Part shown: positions 10,311-22,182 of the stretch, piece after piece | Numbering within the stretch: position 1 is the stretch's first letter | Layout: each line of letters starts with the position of its first letter | Source of the DNA: Sinohyriopsis cumingii | Taxonomy: Eukaryota; Mollusca; Bivalvia; Unionida; Unionidae | Assembly: GCA_028554795.2 (NCBI GenBank) | Contig: CM068826.1 | Location: 101,372,346-101,436,345 of the forward strand | Direction: 5' to 3' | DNA length: 64,000 nucleotides | The notes under the pieces: model-generated | What the model saw: only the letters and a program-made list of their open reading frames with translations | The model's database searches: none | What the model was told of the DNA's origin: nothing | Made by a program: the position numbers and the translations under genes

Positions 10311-12279
10311 GGTAAATATTGCTCCAAAATGACTATATACAAGACAGAAGTTATAGTCTACAGAAGTGCTACCCTGAATTTCTAAGGATGTTTAACAAAG
10401 ATGTATACAACAAATGCATTATAAATATTAGATTGGCATAACACAAACAGCAAATATGTAATATAATTGTGAACAATACGATTTGGGCAATACCTATTAG
10501 GTGATGTGTGATTATTGCACATCTGCACATATAAAAAAACATGCATTTTGTTTTTGTGGAACAGAATTGATTATGGGTTAAATATTATATTAACCAATCT
10601 TTCGCTAAAGCAGTAAGTTCAGCAATCAACATCATATGTGGAGTTACCTGGATATTAAATACTACCAAACATGAATGCAGTTAATTCTAAGAAGCAAACA
10701 ATATTGCCTTTTTTTAAAAAATTATTTTGCATTTTGTCCCCATGTTTGCCGACTTTAATAGTGTTTCCAGACAATGAGTTTTGAGATGCAAAATGTTATT
10801 GAATTAAAATTTCATAACATGTGTATTATGCTATAACTTAAATATTTTTGGTGATAGAAAATGCTTTTGTCAAAGACAGTAGACAAACCAATTTTAGTTA
10901 GTACATTCAAATATTGTATTTGTGGTGGAGATGATAATGGATGGAGGAGGATGTTGCATGAAAGTGAGAAACTGTTCAAGGTTGTTGTTTGATCTTCAGT
11001 GTATTAAAATGAAATGTGTGCCTAACAGAACATGACTTGACGAATATCAAAACCGAGTATTCTTGAAATGGTTTAAAACTATTAAATTTTATATTAACAA
11101 TTGGCTTTTTCAATAGAACAATAACCAAAACAGATTGATTTAAGCCCATGAAAAATGAATATCATTCCATGTTTATACTTGTTTGTGTTTCCATTTGTTT
11201 ATGCATCTGTTTATTGATGGATATATTTGTTCATGAAATAATAACAAAGATGGTTGAAATTTCAATGTTGTTTTATTTAAAGAAAAAAGGGAAAAGTCAC
11301 AACTTCATTCTCATGTTTATTTGATGCAATGGTTTGCATGCCCAGCAGGACGTAATGTATTGGTCCTTACAAAACCAGACCTGTTGTCATACTTTTCTGG
11401 GAAGAACACTGCTAGGGGCAATCTTCATGGCAAGGGAATCAAGTGGTGGACATGAAAGTGCACAAGCTTGATGATGTCACATGAAAACAAAGGATATCAT
11501 TATTATTTTCATTGTCATTGTTATCACTGACATTATGATTACTATCACTGCTGTTCTTATTGCTATTAGTAGTAGCATAATAAGCTTGTAAAATGCTCAG
11601 ACCACTCCAATAGAGCCCCAGCAAATCAGTTATACAGCCTCTATATAAATGAACTGCTACAAAACATTGTAGGACACTTGGCTATATTAGCATAGATAAC
11701 ACCACTTATTTGCCTTCTATCAATAACCCCCTGATAGTCTATCTGACTACAGCTTGTTAAACACCGAGTATACAGATTATCTCCCTTTAACCACTCATGG
11801 GCCTTTATGTAACTAATGCACAGCTCAGCAGCAACCCAAATTCTCTAAATTAATTACCAGCACAAGTGACATGACAAGTGTGCATGTACTGTATATACCA
11901 GCATTTGTGACACCTTATGCTAACAATATTCTATTCAGCAGGAAAGATATTAAAAGCCTGTCATTGTCTCCCCCATGTGATCTACAGGAAGAAAAAGAAA
12001 TGTTGTGGTCAATGTGCCTGAATATGAAACAATCTATCACGTTTAACCAATCTTTATTTAAACATAAATGGTAAGATTTGGTAGGTTAGTGGTAGTTTCA
12101 CTCCTTATAAATGGATACTTTTTAAAAATTACACTGCAAATCAATTCATTAACTTCCAGCTGTAACATTGACAATGAAAGACAACACAATGTTGTCCATG
12201 TGTTGTGTGATCTGTCCTATGTTTCCTGTTAAATAAAAGGGGAAGTAATGGATGAGGGTATAGAACTGTTCTACTGGAA
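10311..12279. other. Unannotated AT-rich stretch with trinucleotide-like low complexity
   Basis: No gene was supported. From about 11497 to 11582 a degenerate ATT/ATC/ACT trinucleotide tract is present and explains a serine/asparagine-rich open frame on the minus strand. The rest looks like ordinary non-coding sequence. Confidence 0.45.
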
Positions 12280-12595
12280 TAGTGTGGCCTAGTGGTTAGA
12301 GCATCCGCCTTGGAAGCGAAGGTTGTGGGTTCGAACCACGTCCGAGTCATACCAAAGACTTACAAAAATGGTACTAACAGCTGCCTCGCTTGGTGCTCAG
12401 CATTAGGATGTTAGTGTTAGGACTGGTTGGCCTGGTGTCAGGATAATGTGACTGGTTGGGATATCATGCTACATGTCTGTGGCATGATGCCCCAGTGCTG
12501 GACATCACTATAAACTGTCACTTTGCAGACACTGTAGCACTATAACTGAAAACTTGTTAAAGCTACAATAAAAATCCAAATCACACACACACACA
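12280..12595 (+). mobile_element. SINE family B, full length, 9-bp TSD
   Basis: The tRNA-like head GTGGCCTAGTGGTTAGAGCA and GGGTTCGAACC (box B) are well kept. The conserved body includes AGTGTTAGGACTGGTTGG and CATGATGCCCCAGTGCTGG. The tail is (CA)n. TSD CTACTGGAA lies at 12271-12279 and 12596-12604. The head looks like a tRNA gene but has no cloverleaf-compatible 3' arm, so it is a SINE. Confidence 0.93.
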
Positions 12596-12604
12596 CTACT
12601 GGAA

Positions 12605-13821
12605 AAGTCTGGGCCAGTAATACTGACATATTAGGAGTACATACAAGTAGATACATACAGTAGTTCTGGTTTCTAGTGAGACATATCAACTTGTAAACAG
12701 GAGGGGTTGAGTTAAGGGCAATTCTTCCCACCCTAATTACCTTATTGATATAAAATAGCATATACTTGGATAAGAGAAACAGAGCTGTTTGTTTTGCCAG
12801 TGCTAGCCTCAATAAATTAACTTTATGTATGTTTAGGTCAACCACTTGTTTGGTTGGAGTGAAGCTATTTTGTTAAAAGGCATCTTAAAATAACATATCA
12901 ATATTGTGATATGCCTTTTATTACAATAACAGTTTACCAAGGATCAGATACAAGGGAAAAGTCAAATGTGTTTCTATTCCTATTTCATAATAACCGCCTT
13001 CATTATTTTTGTCCATTCCAATTCTCTTTAGTAAAAGATCATTCAAATTTCATGGAGGAGGGAGCCGAGATTTTACTGCCTATAAGGATACCTTTTTTAT
13101 CTCGTTATATTGTTATCTATGGTTCTAAATTAAGTACAGCCTGGAAGAAACAACCACTTCTGCAATTTAATTTGCAGGCCAGCCTCAGGAAATAAAATTA
13201 ATTTGAGACTCTTAATTCTTTTCTGGCTAATACAATTGAAAGGTGAGAAAGGAAAAGTTGATAAAATAGAGGAGTTTGGTTTTCAAATGCAAGTTAAAAA
13301 TCATCACGAAGACGCAGATCAAAGCTGAACTGACTTAATTTTTTTATCCAGTTCTAATCTCCCTATACAGCTCAATAATTAATCTGTTTTTTAATTAATT
13401 GACGAGCAATGTTGGAGCTTCATATGTTTTCCCAATACAATCAAGGCTAATATGTTCATCTGTCAATTAGCTTCACTTATGAAAAGAACATAAAATTCAA
13501 GATGCTGATGGATCTGGAATGTCAATTAAGGGACTGATAACTGAACATAATTGAGTAGCTTTAGCATGCATGTATGCTAATTAAAAATAATGTATATTAA
13601 GGATACAGTTTCACTTAAATACATGTCTCAATATTACTCATCTGTTATGCTTAACATGGAGGGGGATTTATAATTAAAAACACTTGCACATTTTGTTTGT
13701 ATTACTGTACTTGATTCAGATTTATCCCTTCAAATAGTTCAGACAATCTACCATTGTTCTTGTAAATGGAGTCCCATGTATGAAAAAGATTTGGGGCAAC
13801 AAGTCCTTTCAAGACACATAT
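12605..13821. other. Non-repetitive stretch rich in homeodomain-type sites
   Basis: From about 12920 to 13640 no repeat family is recognised, the text is less AT-monotonous, and it holds many TAATTA/CAATTA cores. Examples are ATTAATTAATTGACGAG near 13392, GTCAATTAGC near 13463, GTCAATTAAGG near 13519 and ATGCTAATTAAA near 13572. It is a candidate conserved regulatory block, but without comparison this is only inference. A 94-codon open frame at 12911-13195 shows no domain. Confidence 0.3.
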
Positions 13822-14112
13822 TTAATTTGATTAAAATCAACATCTACGTAGATTATGAAGGCACCAGTAACGGTTCAAGCTCGGTCATCCTTTTAGGAAT
13901 TCCCAGTCAACTTATTTTTAATAATTTATTGGATAAATCATTGTAGTTCATAATAGGTGGAGTTATTGTTAGAAGCTACATTTTAAATGAAGTTCTCACT
14001 TTCATAAATTTGAAAGCTGATTAGTGAATTGAAAGGCAAGAAAAAAGAAACCCTTGGTGTCCAGTCAATTCTCCATTTTGTTAGAGATCTTGATTTTAAT
14101 CAGGTTGTATGG
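13822..14112. mobile_element. MITE family N, copy 2
   Basis: The left end is AATTTGATTAAAATCAACATC and the right end GAGATCTTGATTTTAATCAG, which are inverted. The inner part (TCTCACTTTCATAAATTTGAAAGC, then TTAGTGAATTGAA) matches copy 3 at about 14618-14665. It carries no coding sequence. Confidence 0.6.
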
Positions 14113-14304
14113 ATATTAAAACATGCAATGAAATCTTTGGAATGTACACTCACTGCACCTTCAAAATATATTTGTATATTTTGATACACATGAAAATAAA
14201 ATAAAATTATTGAAAAATCTTTTCATCAGACAGAATGTGTCAAGGTCATCTGGATGCATCTGGTACTGATAAGCTTCACTAAATTTACTTTTGGAATAAA
14301 GATC

Positions 14305-14745
14305 ACTTCATTAAAATCAAGGTCCCATATTCTCAAAAATTTTGTCAGAGCAAATTCAGCTTAAACTAAAATCCACACAAATTCGCAAATGAAATTCGGT
14401 GAGCAAGTAGACATAAGCTGATCCTGACTTTATTCTAATCAAAGTAACAGAACATGACAATTTTCACACACAGAAATTGCAATCTAACAAAATATAGGTC
14501 TATTTATAACAAGTAGATCTGACTGTCACCCGTAACCAAATAATTTAACAAAGGTATCAGAATAATTGTTGCATTTTGTCTTAAGAGTTATCATTAGAGA
14601 CAATACGTTCTGAATTAAAGTGTTCACTATTTTAAATGTGAAAGCTGTATTTTTTTAGTGAATCAATAGGTCACCAGAACATGACCTCTTATTGTTGTTT
14701 GTCAGGTCTCCATCATGTTGGAGATCTCGATTTTAAACTGAAGGC
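14305..14745. mobile_element. MITE family N, copy 3
   Basis: The left end is CATTAAAATCAAGGTCC and the right end GGAGATCTCGATTTTAAACTG. Near the right end AGGTCACCAGAACATGACCT matches the same place in copy 1 (about 7680-7700, one difference). It has internal sequence absent from copies 1 and 2, so it may itself hold an insertion. Confidence 0.5.
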
Positions 14746-14863
14746 AGAACTTATGGTGCAGTTTGATGCTTAAAAGTTTCATGAACATGTGACCTCTTGT
14801 TTTACAAGCTTTATATGTGGTAAGTTTTAGTAAAAAAAGAAAGAGTGTCTCTCATTAGCAATG

Positions 14864-15275
14864 TGTACCATGTTATGGTGTACAAAATTTAGCACAAAAT
14901 AACACTGACATTGCTGATGCTGTTGCTAAAGTGATATACATGAGCACCAAGTTACAGTGTACAAGATTTGGCATAGAATAATACTGTTGCTGCTGGTGCC
15001 ATTGTCAAGAGAGTAAGATACAAGTGCACCATGTTACAGTGTACAGTCTTTGCACAGAATAACACTGATACCATGTTACAGTGCATAAGTCTTGGCACAG
15101 AATAACACTGATACCATGTTACAGTGTATAAGTCTTGGCACAGAATAACACTGATACCATGTTACAGTGTACAAGTCTTGGCACAGAATAACACTGATGC
15201 TGGTGGTGCCATTCTCACAATAGTGAGATACATGTGCACCATATTATGGTGTACAAGACTTGGCATAGAATAACA
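14864..15275. repeat. Composite tandem repeat (~43-bp and ~96-bp units)
   Basis: ACCATGTTACAGTGTACAAG followed by TTGGCACAGAATAACACTGA recurs from about 14864. Long units also carry TGCTGGTGCCATTGTCA-like text; around 15031-15180 the short ~43-bp form is tandemly amplified about four times. The nested periods show repeated slippage or unequal exchange. Confidence 0.8.
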
Positions 15276-15525
15276 TGGTTCTCACATGGATTATTGCTAT
15301 GATCTGAATACAGTGTATTATATATAATTGCCATTGATACTTACATGGATTACTCCTATGATCTGACTATTATATATAATTGCCATAGTTCTCACATGGA
15401 TCATTGCTGTGATCTGAATATTATGTCTTAACTGCAATGGTTCTCACATGGATTATTGCTATGATCTGAACATTATATGTAACTGCAAATTGGTTCTCAT
15501 ATGGATCAATCATTGCTATGATGTA
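15276..15525. repeat. Minisatellite, ~50-60-bp unit, about 5 copies
   Basis: GGTTCTCACATGGATTATTG with GCTATGATCTGAA recurs near 15278, 15338, 15387, 15440 and 15492. A leftover of the same unit (GAATATTATATATGATTGCC then GGTTCTC) lies at 16170-16205, on the far side of the LINE fragment. Confidence 0.8.
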
Positions 15526-16168
15526 TAATAATGACTTTATTTAAAGAGGAAAACACAATTAGCCGAGAACTAATCTACCTTGAGGCCCTCATACAAAGGA
15601 ATTTATTTATTTTAGCTGCATCTCTGAAGCCACTAGATATATTGGGTTTGGAAGAAGGAAATAGTGGGCATTTCTAATCTCAACTGGAATACTATTCCAG
15701 AGCAAACTTCCAGAGTATTGGAAACTTTTTTTAAAAATAATTCCTTATTTGGTTTGAGATCATGGATCACAGGAGTGGAGTATTGCTAGGTAGCCTATAC
15801 TGGAATAATGATTATAAATATTCAGGAGCACTATTATTGGATATCCTATACATTAATTTGGCTTTTCTCAAATGGATTCAGTATTTAATAGGTAATATAT
15901 TTAACTTGCCAGCTAAATTTTCCTTGCTTTCTTTCTGGATTGATATGAGCCCAAATGCTCTTTTTTGAAGATGTACCAGCTTTGCTATGTTTTTATCATT
16001 TGAATTACCCCATACAGTAGTCTAAATGGGGTTGTATGTAACTGTTTTAAAATAGTTTTCTTTTCCTTTCAGGGAGAAAATTTCTTATCCTACTGAGAAG
16101 CCATCAACTTGAATTGACTTTTTGACTGATATGTTTGATATGTTCAGTCCATGATAGATTATTATCTA
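15526..16168 (-). mobile_element. 5'-truncated LINE (CR1/L2/Jockey-like), 3' end of the RT ORF
   Basis: On the minus strand, conceptual translation gives three ordered signatures of the C-terminal part of non-LTR retrotransposon polyproteins: VDNNLSWTEHIKHISQKV (near 16160), KLVHLQKRA (near 15990) and YSGSLLWNSIPVEIRNA (near 15680), then a stop at about 15610. A 3' UTR-like segment ends in AATAAAGTCATTATT. In-frame stops and at least one frame change separate the signatures, so it is a dead copy. Only the last ~200 codons of the ORF are present; the RT catalytic core is missing, as expected of 5' truncation. It sits inside a minisatellite. Confidence 0.88.
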
Positions 16169-16205
16169 CCTGAATATTATATATGATTGCCACGGTTCTC
16201 TATGG

Positions 16206-19200
16206 TCAGTTTTGTTGTCACTGTCACATTTTACATTTGTCACATATGCAAATTTTGTACGATACAAAAAGCAAAGCTGCATTAAAACCAAAACCATTCC
16301 TTTGCAATGCTGAATTCTATAAATTATTAATGGTTGTCAGATAATGATTGTTTAATGTTATAGATTGGGATGGTCACAGTATGCCTTTAGTATCATTAAT
16401 GAGGAACAAAATCAATTTGCATCATTGTATTCAATAAAGAAGTCTCTATTTATGACTAAAGCTTCATATTAACAACATATCAAACAGACTATGAAAAAAA
16501 TCTACTATAAGACTTTTCTAGTAACCAAATGGTCAAATCATGAGAAAATGTATTTGCAAAAACAATATATTATCCTTACAGGTGATGGTTCTATTAGTTT
16601 CCAAATGGTTCTTCTGATGATTTATTCCAATTGCTCCACCAATGAAGTCACAAGTGGGACATGTTACATAATTTTTTCTGTTTAGAGTCAAAAGTTATGC
16701 TTGAGTATATATTAAATGTCACTTATAAGTAACAGAAGGTTTTTTCATTTGTCTATCCACATATCCCTCTTTCCAGCCACCTGTCCATTTGCATACCCTT
16801 CCTTTTGCCTACACTTACCTTCTTGCAAATTAATGTAATAGAACTGAAAGGTATCATGGAAAAAAACTTAACATCTACTGTTTTATCTTAGTTTTAATTT
16901 AACTTATTATTGTACAACTATCATTCCAACCATTTTAAATTAATTATAACATCTTTTATAAAATCATTTAAAGTTCCCTATCTACTTCAGCTTTGTTATG
17001 CAATTTTATTAGCTATACACTAAACTTTATCTAGTGTTTCCTGAAAGCTATTAACATGGGGAAAATGTTGAAAACTAAAAGTGATATGATAATACAATGA
17101 AGGACTTTAGATTTGAGCTGATACAAGTATTTATTTACCACTAAAAAACAGCTTATGATCTCTGTAAGTATCACTTTTCTAGGGTTGATAAATCACTGTA
17201 TCAACCTATTAAAAAGTCACTAAGTTTATAAAGCCATATGTGACAGGTTGAAAAGACAAAATGATAGACAGCCAATAAGTCAGAAAAAGACAGGTATCCA
17301 AAATATAAACAATCTAATGTAATTCAGTCTAATAAATCACAGAGATCTGAATACTTGTATGGAATCTAATGGCTGTGTTACCTGGATAAATCAATTTAGT
17401 GTATCATTGATTATTTAAATACACATTACCTGCCACAGTATTACAATTCAAGATAATGAAAAATATGCAGATTTGTCTCCCTTAGTCCTTGTTTGGAAAT
17501 AAACACAATCTCATATTTACTTTACCAAACCTACGTCCTAAATGAGAAAATTGTTATTTTGCAGTTGCTTCATCTAGGTTATACATTCTTGAAACCTTCT
17601 GAACAAATAAAGCAAACTCAAAGTTCCAAAAGATTGACAGTCTGTAACTTTAATTAGAAGATAGCCAGATCACCGAATGTTTTGATTTGTCATAAATAGG
17701 GTCCATGTAGTAACTCATCAAAGCCAGGAACTTATTTTCATTTTCACTTCCAATGGGGTTAAAGGAGAAAGTTTTCTTGTTTATTCCAAATGAATCCAAG
17801 CATGTCAGACCTTCATATCCACAGTTGCTTAGATATCTAAGAGTTGTTTTTTTTATTGGCTGTTAAAATTTCATGAGCAAATGGGTGAAATTTGGATTGG
17901 GGGAGCTTATTGGACCGTAACTTTTTCCTACTTACCCCTTTTTATTCCAGATGTCAAATTTACCTAATCTTTGCTGACAGTTTGTCTTGAGTATACTCAG
18001 GTCCGCAGATCAAACAAGAGGAAGACTAAATTCTGGACAAAAGCTCTGGTCGTTGCACTGATTTTTGGCTAAAGAAAATCTGGTCTGAAAACTATATTTT
18101 TTCAATTGTATTTATTAATGTGTTTAGATATCTACATTATTTGAAGCTGCATTTTTGTTCTTTTATCTAATACCACCAGCCTGTGTCTATCATGAACTGT
18201 GATGACACAACTGGCCATGGAAGAAGGCGACTACCTTAAAGACACAAAATTGCATCTATCGACCTAAAAGAGTTTGGAGTGATAACATTTTGAAGCTGTA
18301 GGTCTACTCTAAATAAAATATTTGATAGGAGGGAGGGTTCTGGATCAAGTTTTTATTTTTTGCTGAAAAAGTTTAAAGTCAAAGGTGACTTTATTAAGAA
18401 AAAAACTCCACAACTTGATTGTACACTCAAACTAAGTTCTGAATGCATAATAATGAGAGAAATAATTTACATGCTTGAGCTTTGAAGGTCAGCTTCTATT
18501 GGTAATATTGTTAAAACATATGCAGTTTGTTTTGTGAAAGTTTCACAAATTATACCAAAGGAGCAATATTTGAGTTTGAATGGGATTCAAGATGAGTTGT
18601 GTGAATATGGGGCCAGGCCCTGCATATTCATGAAAGTACTGAACTTTAGTGTACACTCAAATTCAATTTTACAGTTTACAAAAAAATAAATAAGTAAATT
18701 AAAATACAAGACCTTTCAAGGAGGCAAATTATCATGTTCTTTGTATCCTAAAAAGTCGACAATCTTCAGTCATAAGGCAGTGATACATAACTAAAATATG
18801 CATTCTAAAGTGCCTGAAGAAAAAAATCATCTTTATCTGTGTGAATTGATGGAAAAGATCATGGTAATAAAATACAAGGATTTTAAAAATGGAATTTCAT
18901 AGATAAGATGCATTAAAACTAATTTAAACAAATCTGTTGAATGACAAGATTTGTTTCAACAAAATGTGTTTTGTTGTATTAAAAGTTTTCATGAAAACAG
19001 AACTGCCTGGTATAGTACCAATTGAGATGTTTATAAAGTTGTTTCCTGTAATTCAAATTCTCATGAACCATGCACATATTATCCCACATTCAGATTCCAG
19101 CTGTGAGAAACTACATCTTCCCAAAGCTGATTAAGAATTTCCTTATTTGTTACACATAATTTATGAAAATATAGAAATAAAGAAATATCCATAATACTGT

Positions 19201-19207
19201 TATATTC
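16206..19207. other. Long unannotated AT-rich stretch
   Basis: No coding island or recognised repeat. A weak inverted pair (GTACACTCAAACTAAGTTC near 18421 and GAACTTTAGTGTACACTC near 18641) might bound a ~250-bp MITE, but similarity is low. Open frames of 60-65 codons (16491, 18937) show no domain. Confidence 0.4.
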
Positions 19208-19297
19208 TCCAGGGAGGTACAGTCGTGTAGTGGTAAATGTGCCATACTCACATTCAGTGGGTTGCAGGTCCAAGCACCAATCAGCCCAATCTGGGCC
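19208..19297 (+). mobile_element. tRNA-like SINE head fragment
   Basis: GTCGTGTAGTGGTAAATGTG followed about 30 bases later by GGGTTGCAGGTCCAAGCACC looks like tRNA box A and box B. It is fused directly to the 43-bp minisatellite that follows. Confidence 0.4.
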
Positions 19298-20076
19298 AGA
19301 TGCATGGTGCATACATCTCTAGACCTATGTACACTGGGTCAGATGCATGGTGTATGCATCTCTAGACCTAGGTACACTGGGTCAGATGCATGGTGTATGC
19401 ATCTCTAGACCTAGGTACACTGGGCCAGATGCATGGTGTATGCACCTCTAGGCCTAGGCACACTGGGTCAGATGCATGGTGTATGCACCTCTAGGCCTAG
19501 GCATTCTGGATCAGATGCATGGTGTATGCATCTCTAGGCCGAGGCATTCTGGGTCAGATGCATGGTGTATGCATCTCTAGGCCTAGGCACACTGGGTCAG
19601 ATGCATGGTATATGCATCTCTAGGCCTAGGCTCACTGGGTCAGATGCATGGTGTATGCACCTCTTAGAAAGGCTTAGGTACTCGGGGTCAGATGCATTGT
19701 GGATGCACTTCTAGGCTTAGGCTTTCCTTGTCAGATGCATGGTGTATGCACCTCTTAGAAAGGCACACTGAAACAGATGCATGGTGTATGCATCTCTAGA
19801 CCTAGGCATTCTGGGTCAGATGCATGGTGTATGCATCTCTAGGCCTAGGCACACTGGGTCAGATGCATGGTGTATGCACCTCTTAGAAAGGCTTTGGCAC
19901 TCTGGGTCAGACACATGGTGTATGCATCTCTAGGCCTAGGCACTCTGAGTCAGACACATGGTGTATGCATCTCTAGGCCTAGGCACACTGGGTCAGATGC
20001 ATCGTGTATGCACCTCTTAGAAAGGCCTAGGCACACTGGGTCGGATGCATGGTGTAAGCATCTCTAGGCCAAGGCA
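19298..20076. repeat. Minisatellite, 43-bp unit, about 18 copies
   Basis: CAGATGCATGGTGTATGCAT then CTCTAGGCCTAGGCACACTGGGT repeats with starts near 19343, 19386, 19429, 19472, 19515, 19558 and so on, an exact 43-bp period with a few 44-48-bp units that read CTCTTAGAAAGGC. Each unit holds two palindromic cores: GATGCAT...ATGCATC (hairpin-like) and CTAGGCCTAG. Confidence 0.95.
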
Positions 20077-20600
20077 CTGAAGTCTTTCATGTGCAAATGT
20101 TGCTCAATACCAATCAAGAAATTGATCAATCAACTGAAAACTCTTCCAGGACTATGACATGTATGCAAGCATAAAGTCTTTATGAATTGAATGCCATTCA
20201 AAATTAGATTTTTTAATTAAAAAAAGAATCATAATTATACAGATATTGTCACATATTTGGTGTTACTGCCTTGATATATAGAATTTCACCTGGCATACAT
20301 GATACTTATAAATTACAGTTTATTGCTTCATCTTATATTGTTCATCTTATCTTTTTGAGGATAATTTAAATATAACTGGCCACGTTTATACAATATTTTA
20401 AAATAAATAAATATTAAGATGAGGTGAGACCAGGTGAGATGAGATGAGACAAGACAGGACAATAAAAGATAAGATGACAAGTCAATTTCTGTATTATTCA
20501 TTTTTACAAAAAGAAAACATAAAAAGGTTTGTGAATGTAATATAATAATATAAGAGTATGGTAGATAATTTTGCTTTTGAATTATCTGCTCTCCGCATGT
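20077..20600. other. AT-rich stretch with a GATGA-rich purine tract
   Basis: Nothing coding is seen. From 20417 to 20475 a purine-rich tract of GATGAG/GAGAC repeats is present. The 129-codon minus-strand open frame at 20328-20717 crosses this and a SINE, and is not a gene. Confidence 0.5.
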
Positions 20601-20740
20601 TTGGTTTGGTTTTGTGGGTTTTATTCCATTTTTCAGCACATCATTGGCTCTACATGGCAGCCAGTATATCCGGTGGAGGAAGAACTTAGGGACAACACCA
20701 AGGAGAACAACTGGCAAGCTTGCTCACATACCCTTATTGA
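20601..20740 (-). mobile_element. SINE family A fragment (3' half)
   Basis: On the plus strand the order is TTTGGTTTTGTGGGTTTTAT, CATTTTTCAGCACATCATTGG, GGCAGCCAGTATATCCGG and GGAGGAAGAACTTAGG, the complement of the 3' half of family A. This copy has the TTTGGTTTTGTGGG tail variant instead of (GTT)n. The tRNA-like head is missing beyond about 20740. Confidence 0.75.
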
Positions 20741-20767
20741 TGCAACTAAGACTGAAAATGAAAAAAG

Positions 20768-21190
20768 TTAAATATGGGTCACAGTGACCTAATTTTGTGA
20801 CAAGACTGTAGTATTTGTCAAGTTTCACAATTCTATGTATGCCAGGAAGTACACAGGGTACAAAAACCTATTTGATGATCATGGGCACAAGGCAAAATAC
20901 TTTTGTGATGTGGGGGTAGTACTTATAATGATGCATCCCCTCACAAAGTTATATGAATCTAGGAATAGCAGTATACAGCCTGAACCTATGCCATTAAATT
21001 GTGTACTTTAGGTCACAGTGACCTTATTTTGTTCTAAACATGTGGTACTAATAGAGATGCATACAAAAATCTAGTTGGATGATTTAAGCATGAACAGGGC
21101 CTGAAATATAGTTGTTCAACAAAATATAACCAAAGTCACTGAATCATGAAATATGGGTCACTGTGATTACTGACATTATATCAAGATGCA
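20768..21190. repeat. Degenerate repeat with palindromic AGGTCAnnnTGACCT motifs
   Basis: Copies of ATGGGTCACAGTGACCTAAT-like text are at 20774, 21007 and 21153. The second contains AGGTCACAGTGACCT (21010-21024), a perfect match to the estrogen-response-element consensus. Surrounding text (GTGGTACTAATAG / GTAGTATTTGTCA) is also related between copies. The array is old and irregular. Confidence 0.55.
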
Positions 21191-22182
21191 AACTCTCAAG
21201 ATCCATGATCCAAGTATATAACAGTATGAACAACATCCAAAAACTCTACCAATAAATTCTACAACTACTATGGGTACACTGTTCATCCCCTTAATCCCAT
21301 CCCCAGGGGAGAGCTGCTACAAAACACACATTAAACTGTGACCTAAGACAAAGAAATGAGGAAGAATAGTTGCAATATGGTCAGGGTGTCTGTATACATA
21401 TACTTTTTCTGTGCCGATGCCAATGCTGGGGTGGGGTTGTACAGTAAAATAATGAAACGTCTGAAATTTTCAGTTGGTGGGATTCAATTAAGCAGACATG
21501 GGCCTGAATGCTTCTGCTGTTATTGCTGAAGTAATCAGAGTACACGTGTAATTGGATTATAGTCTGGAAGACTGGTCTTAGTCAACCAACAGATTATGCG
21601 TATGGCCTTAACCCTCCACTCCCCATCAACCATAACCATTCACCATCCACATCCTGTGAGTTTCTGGACCAGTTAATAATTATAGTTTAGTTTCCTTAAT
21701 CAAACATAAATTTTATAATTAAAACTAAAATGTTTAATCACATTTTATAAATAATTCACGTTCATAATGTCATATTAGAGCAAATGAAATTGGATTAACA
21801 AGATAGACTATACGAAGGCATTACAAAAAAATTCAAAGTAATTACATGAGAACAAAATATTTTCAAGCAGAAGCAAACAAAATTAATTTGGGTGGAAGGA
21901 TGATGCATATCTACAACTTTGCAAGCCAAACACTGAGAATCTGGTTTTCAGATGCTGACAATTGGACTAATATGCAGGAAAACTGTTTCCAAATTAATTT
22001 CACTCATAATTGTCTCAAATAATATTATCATATATCATAAACGTTGGAAACTGCAAATTGGTTTGTTCTAATAAATTCATCTCCTTTTCTTTTTGATTTT
22101 TAAATAACTCAGTCTCTGGTTAGTTTGATTCTGAAAAAAACTTTTTTCTCCAAAGTTAATTTTTTTAATACACAAATTTAAT
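21191..22182. other. Unannotated AT-rich stretch
   Basis: No gene or repeat family recognised. Confidence 0.45.

Noticed and set aside
12285-12352. tRNA-gene-like sequence
   Set aside because: Box A and box B are present, but the segment is the head of a SINE with body, (CA)n tail and TSD.
15762-15968. 68-codon plus-strand open frame
   Set aside because: It is the opposite strand of the LINE fragment, whose minus-strand frames carry the recognisable motifs.
18409-18665. Possible MITE bounded by GTACACT-type inverted ends
   Set aside because: Only about 20 bp of imperfect inverted similarity, with no second copy in the window.
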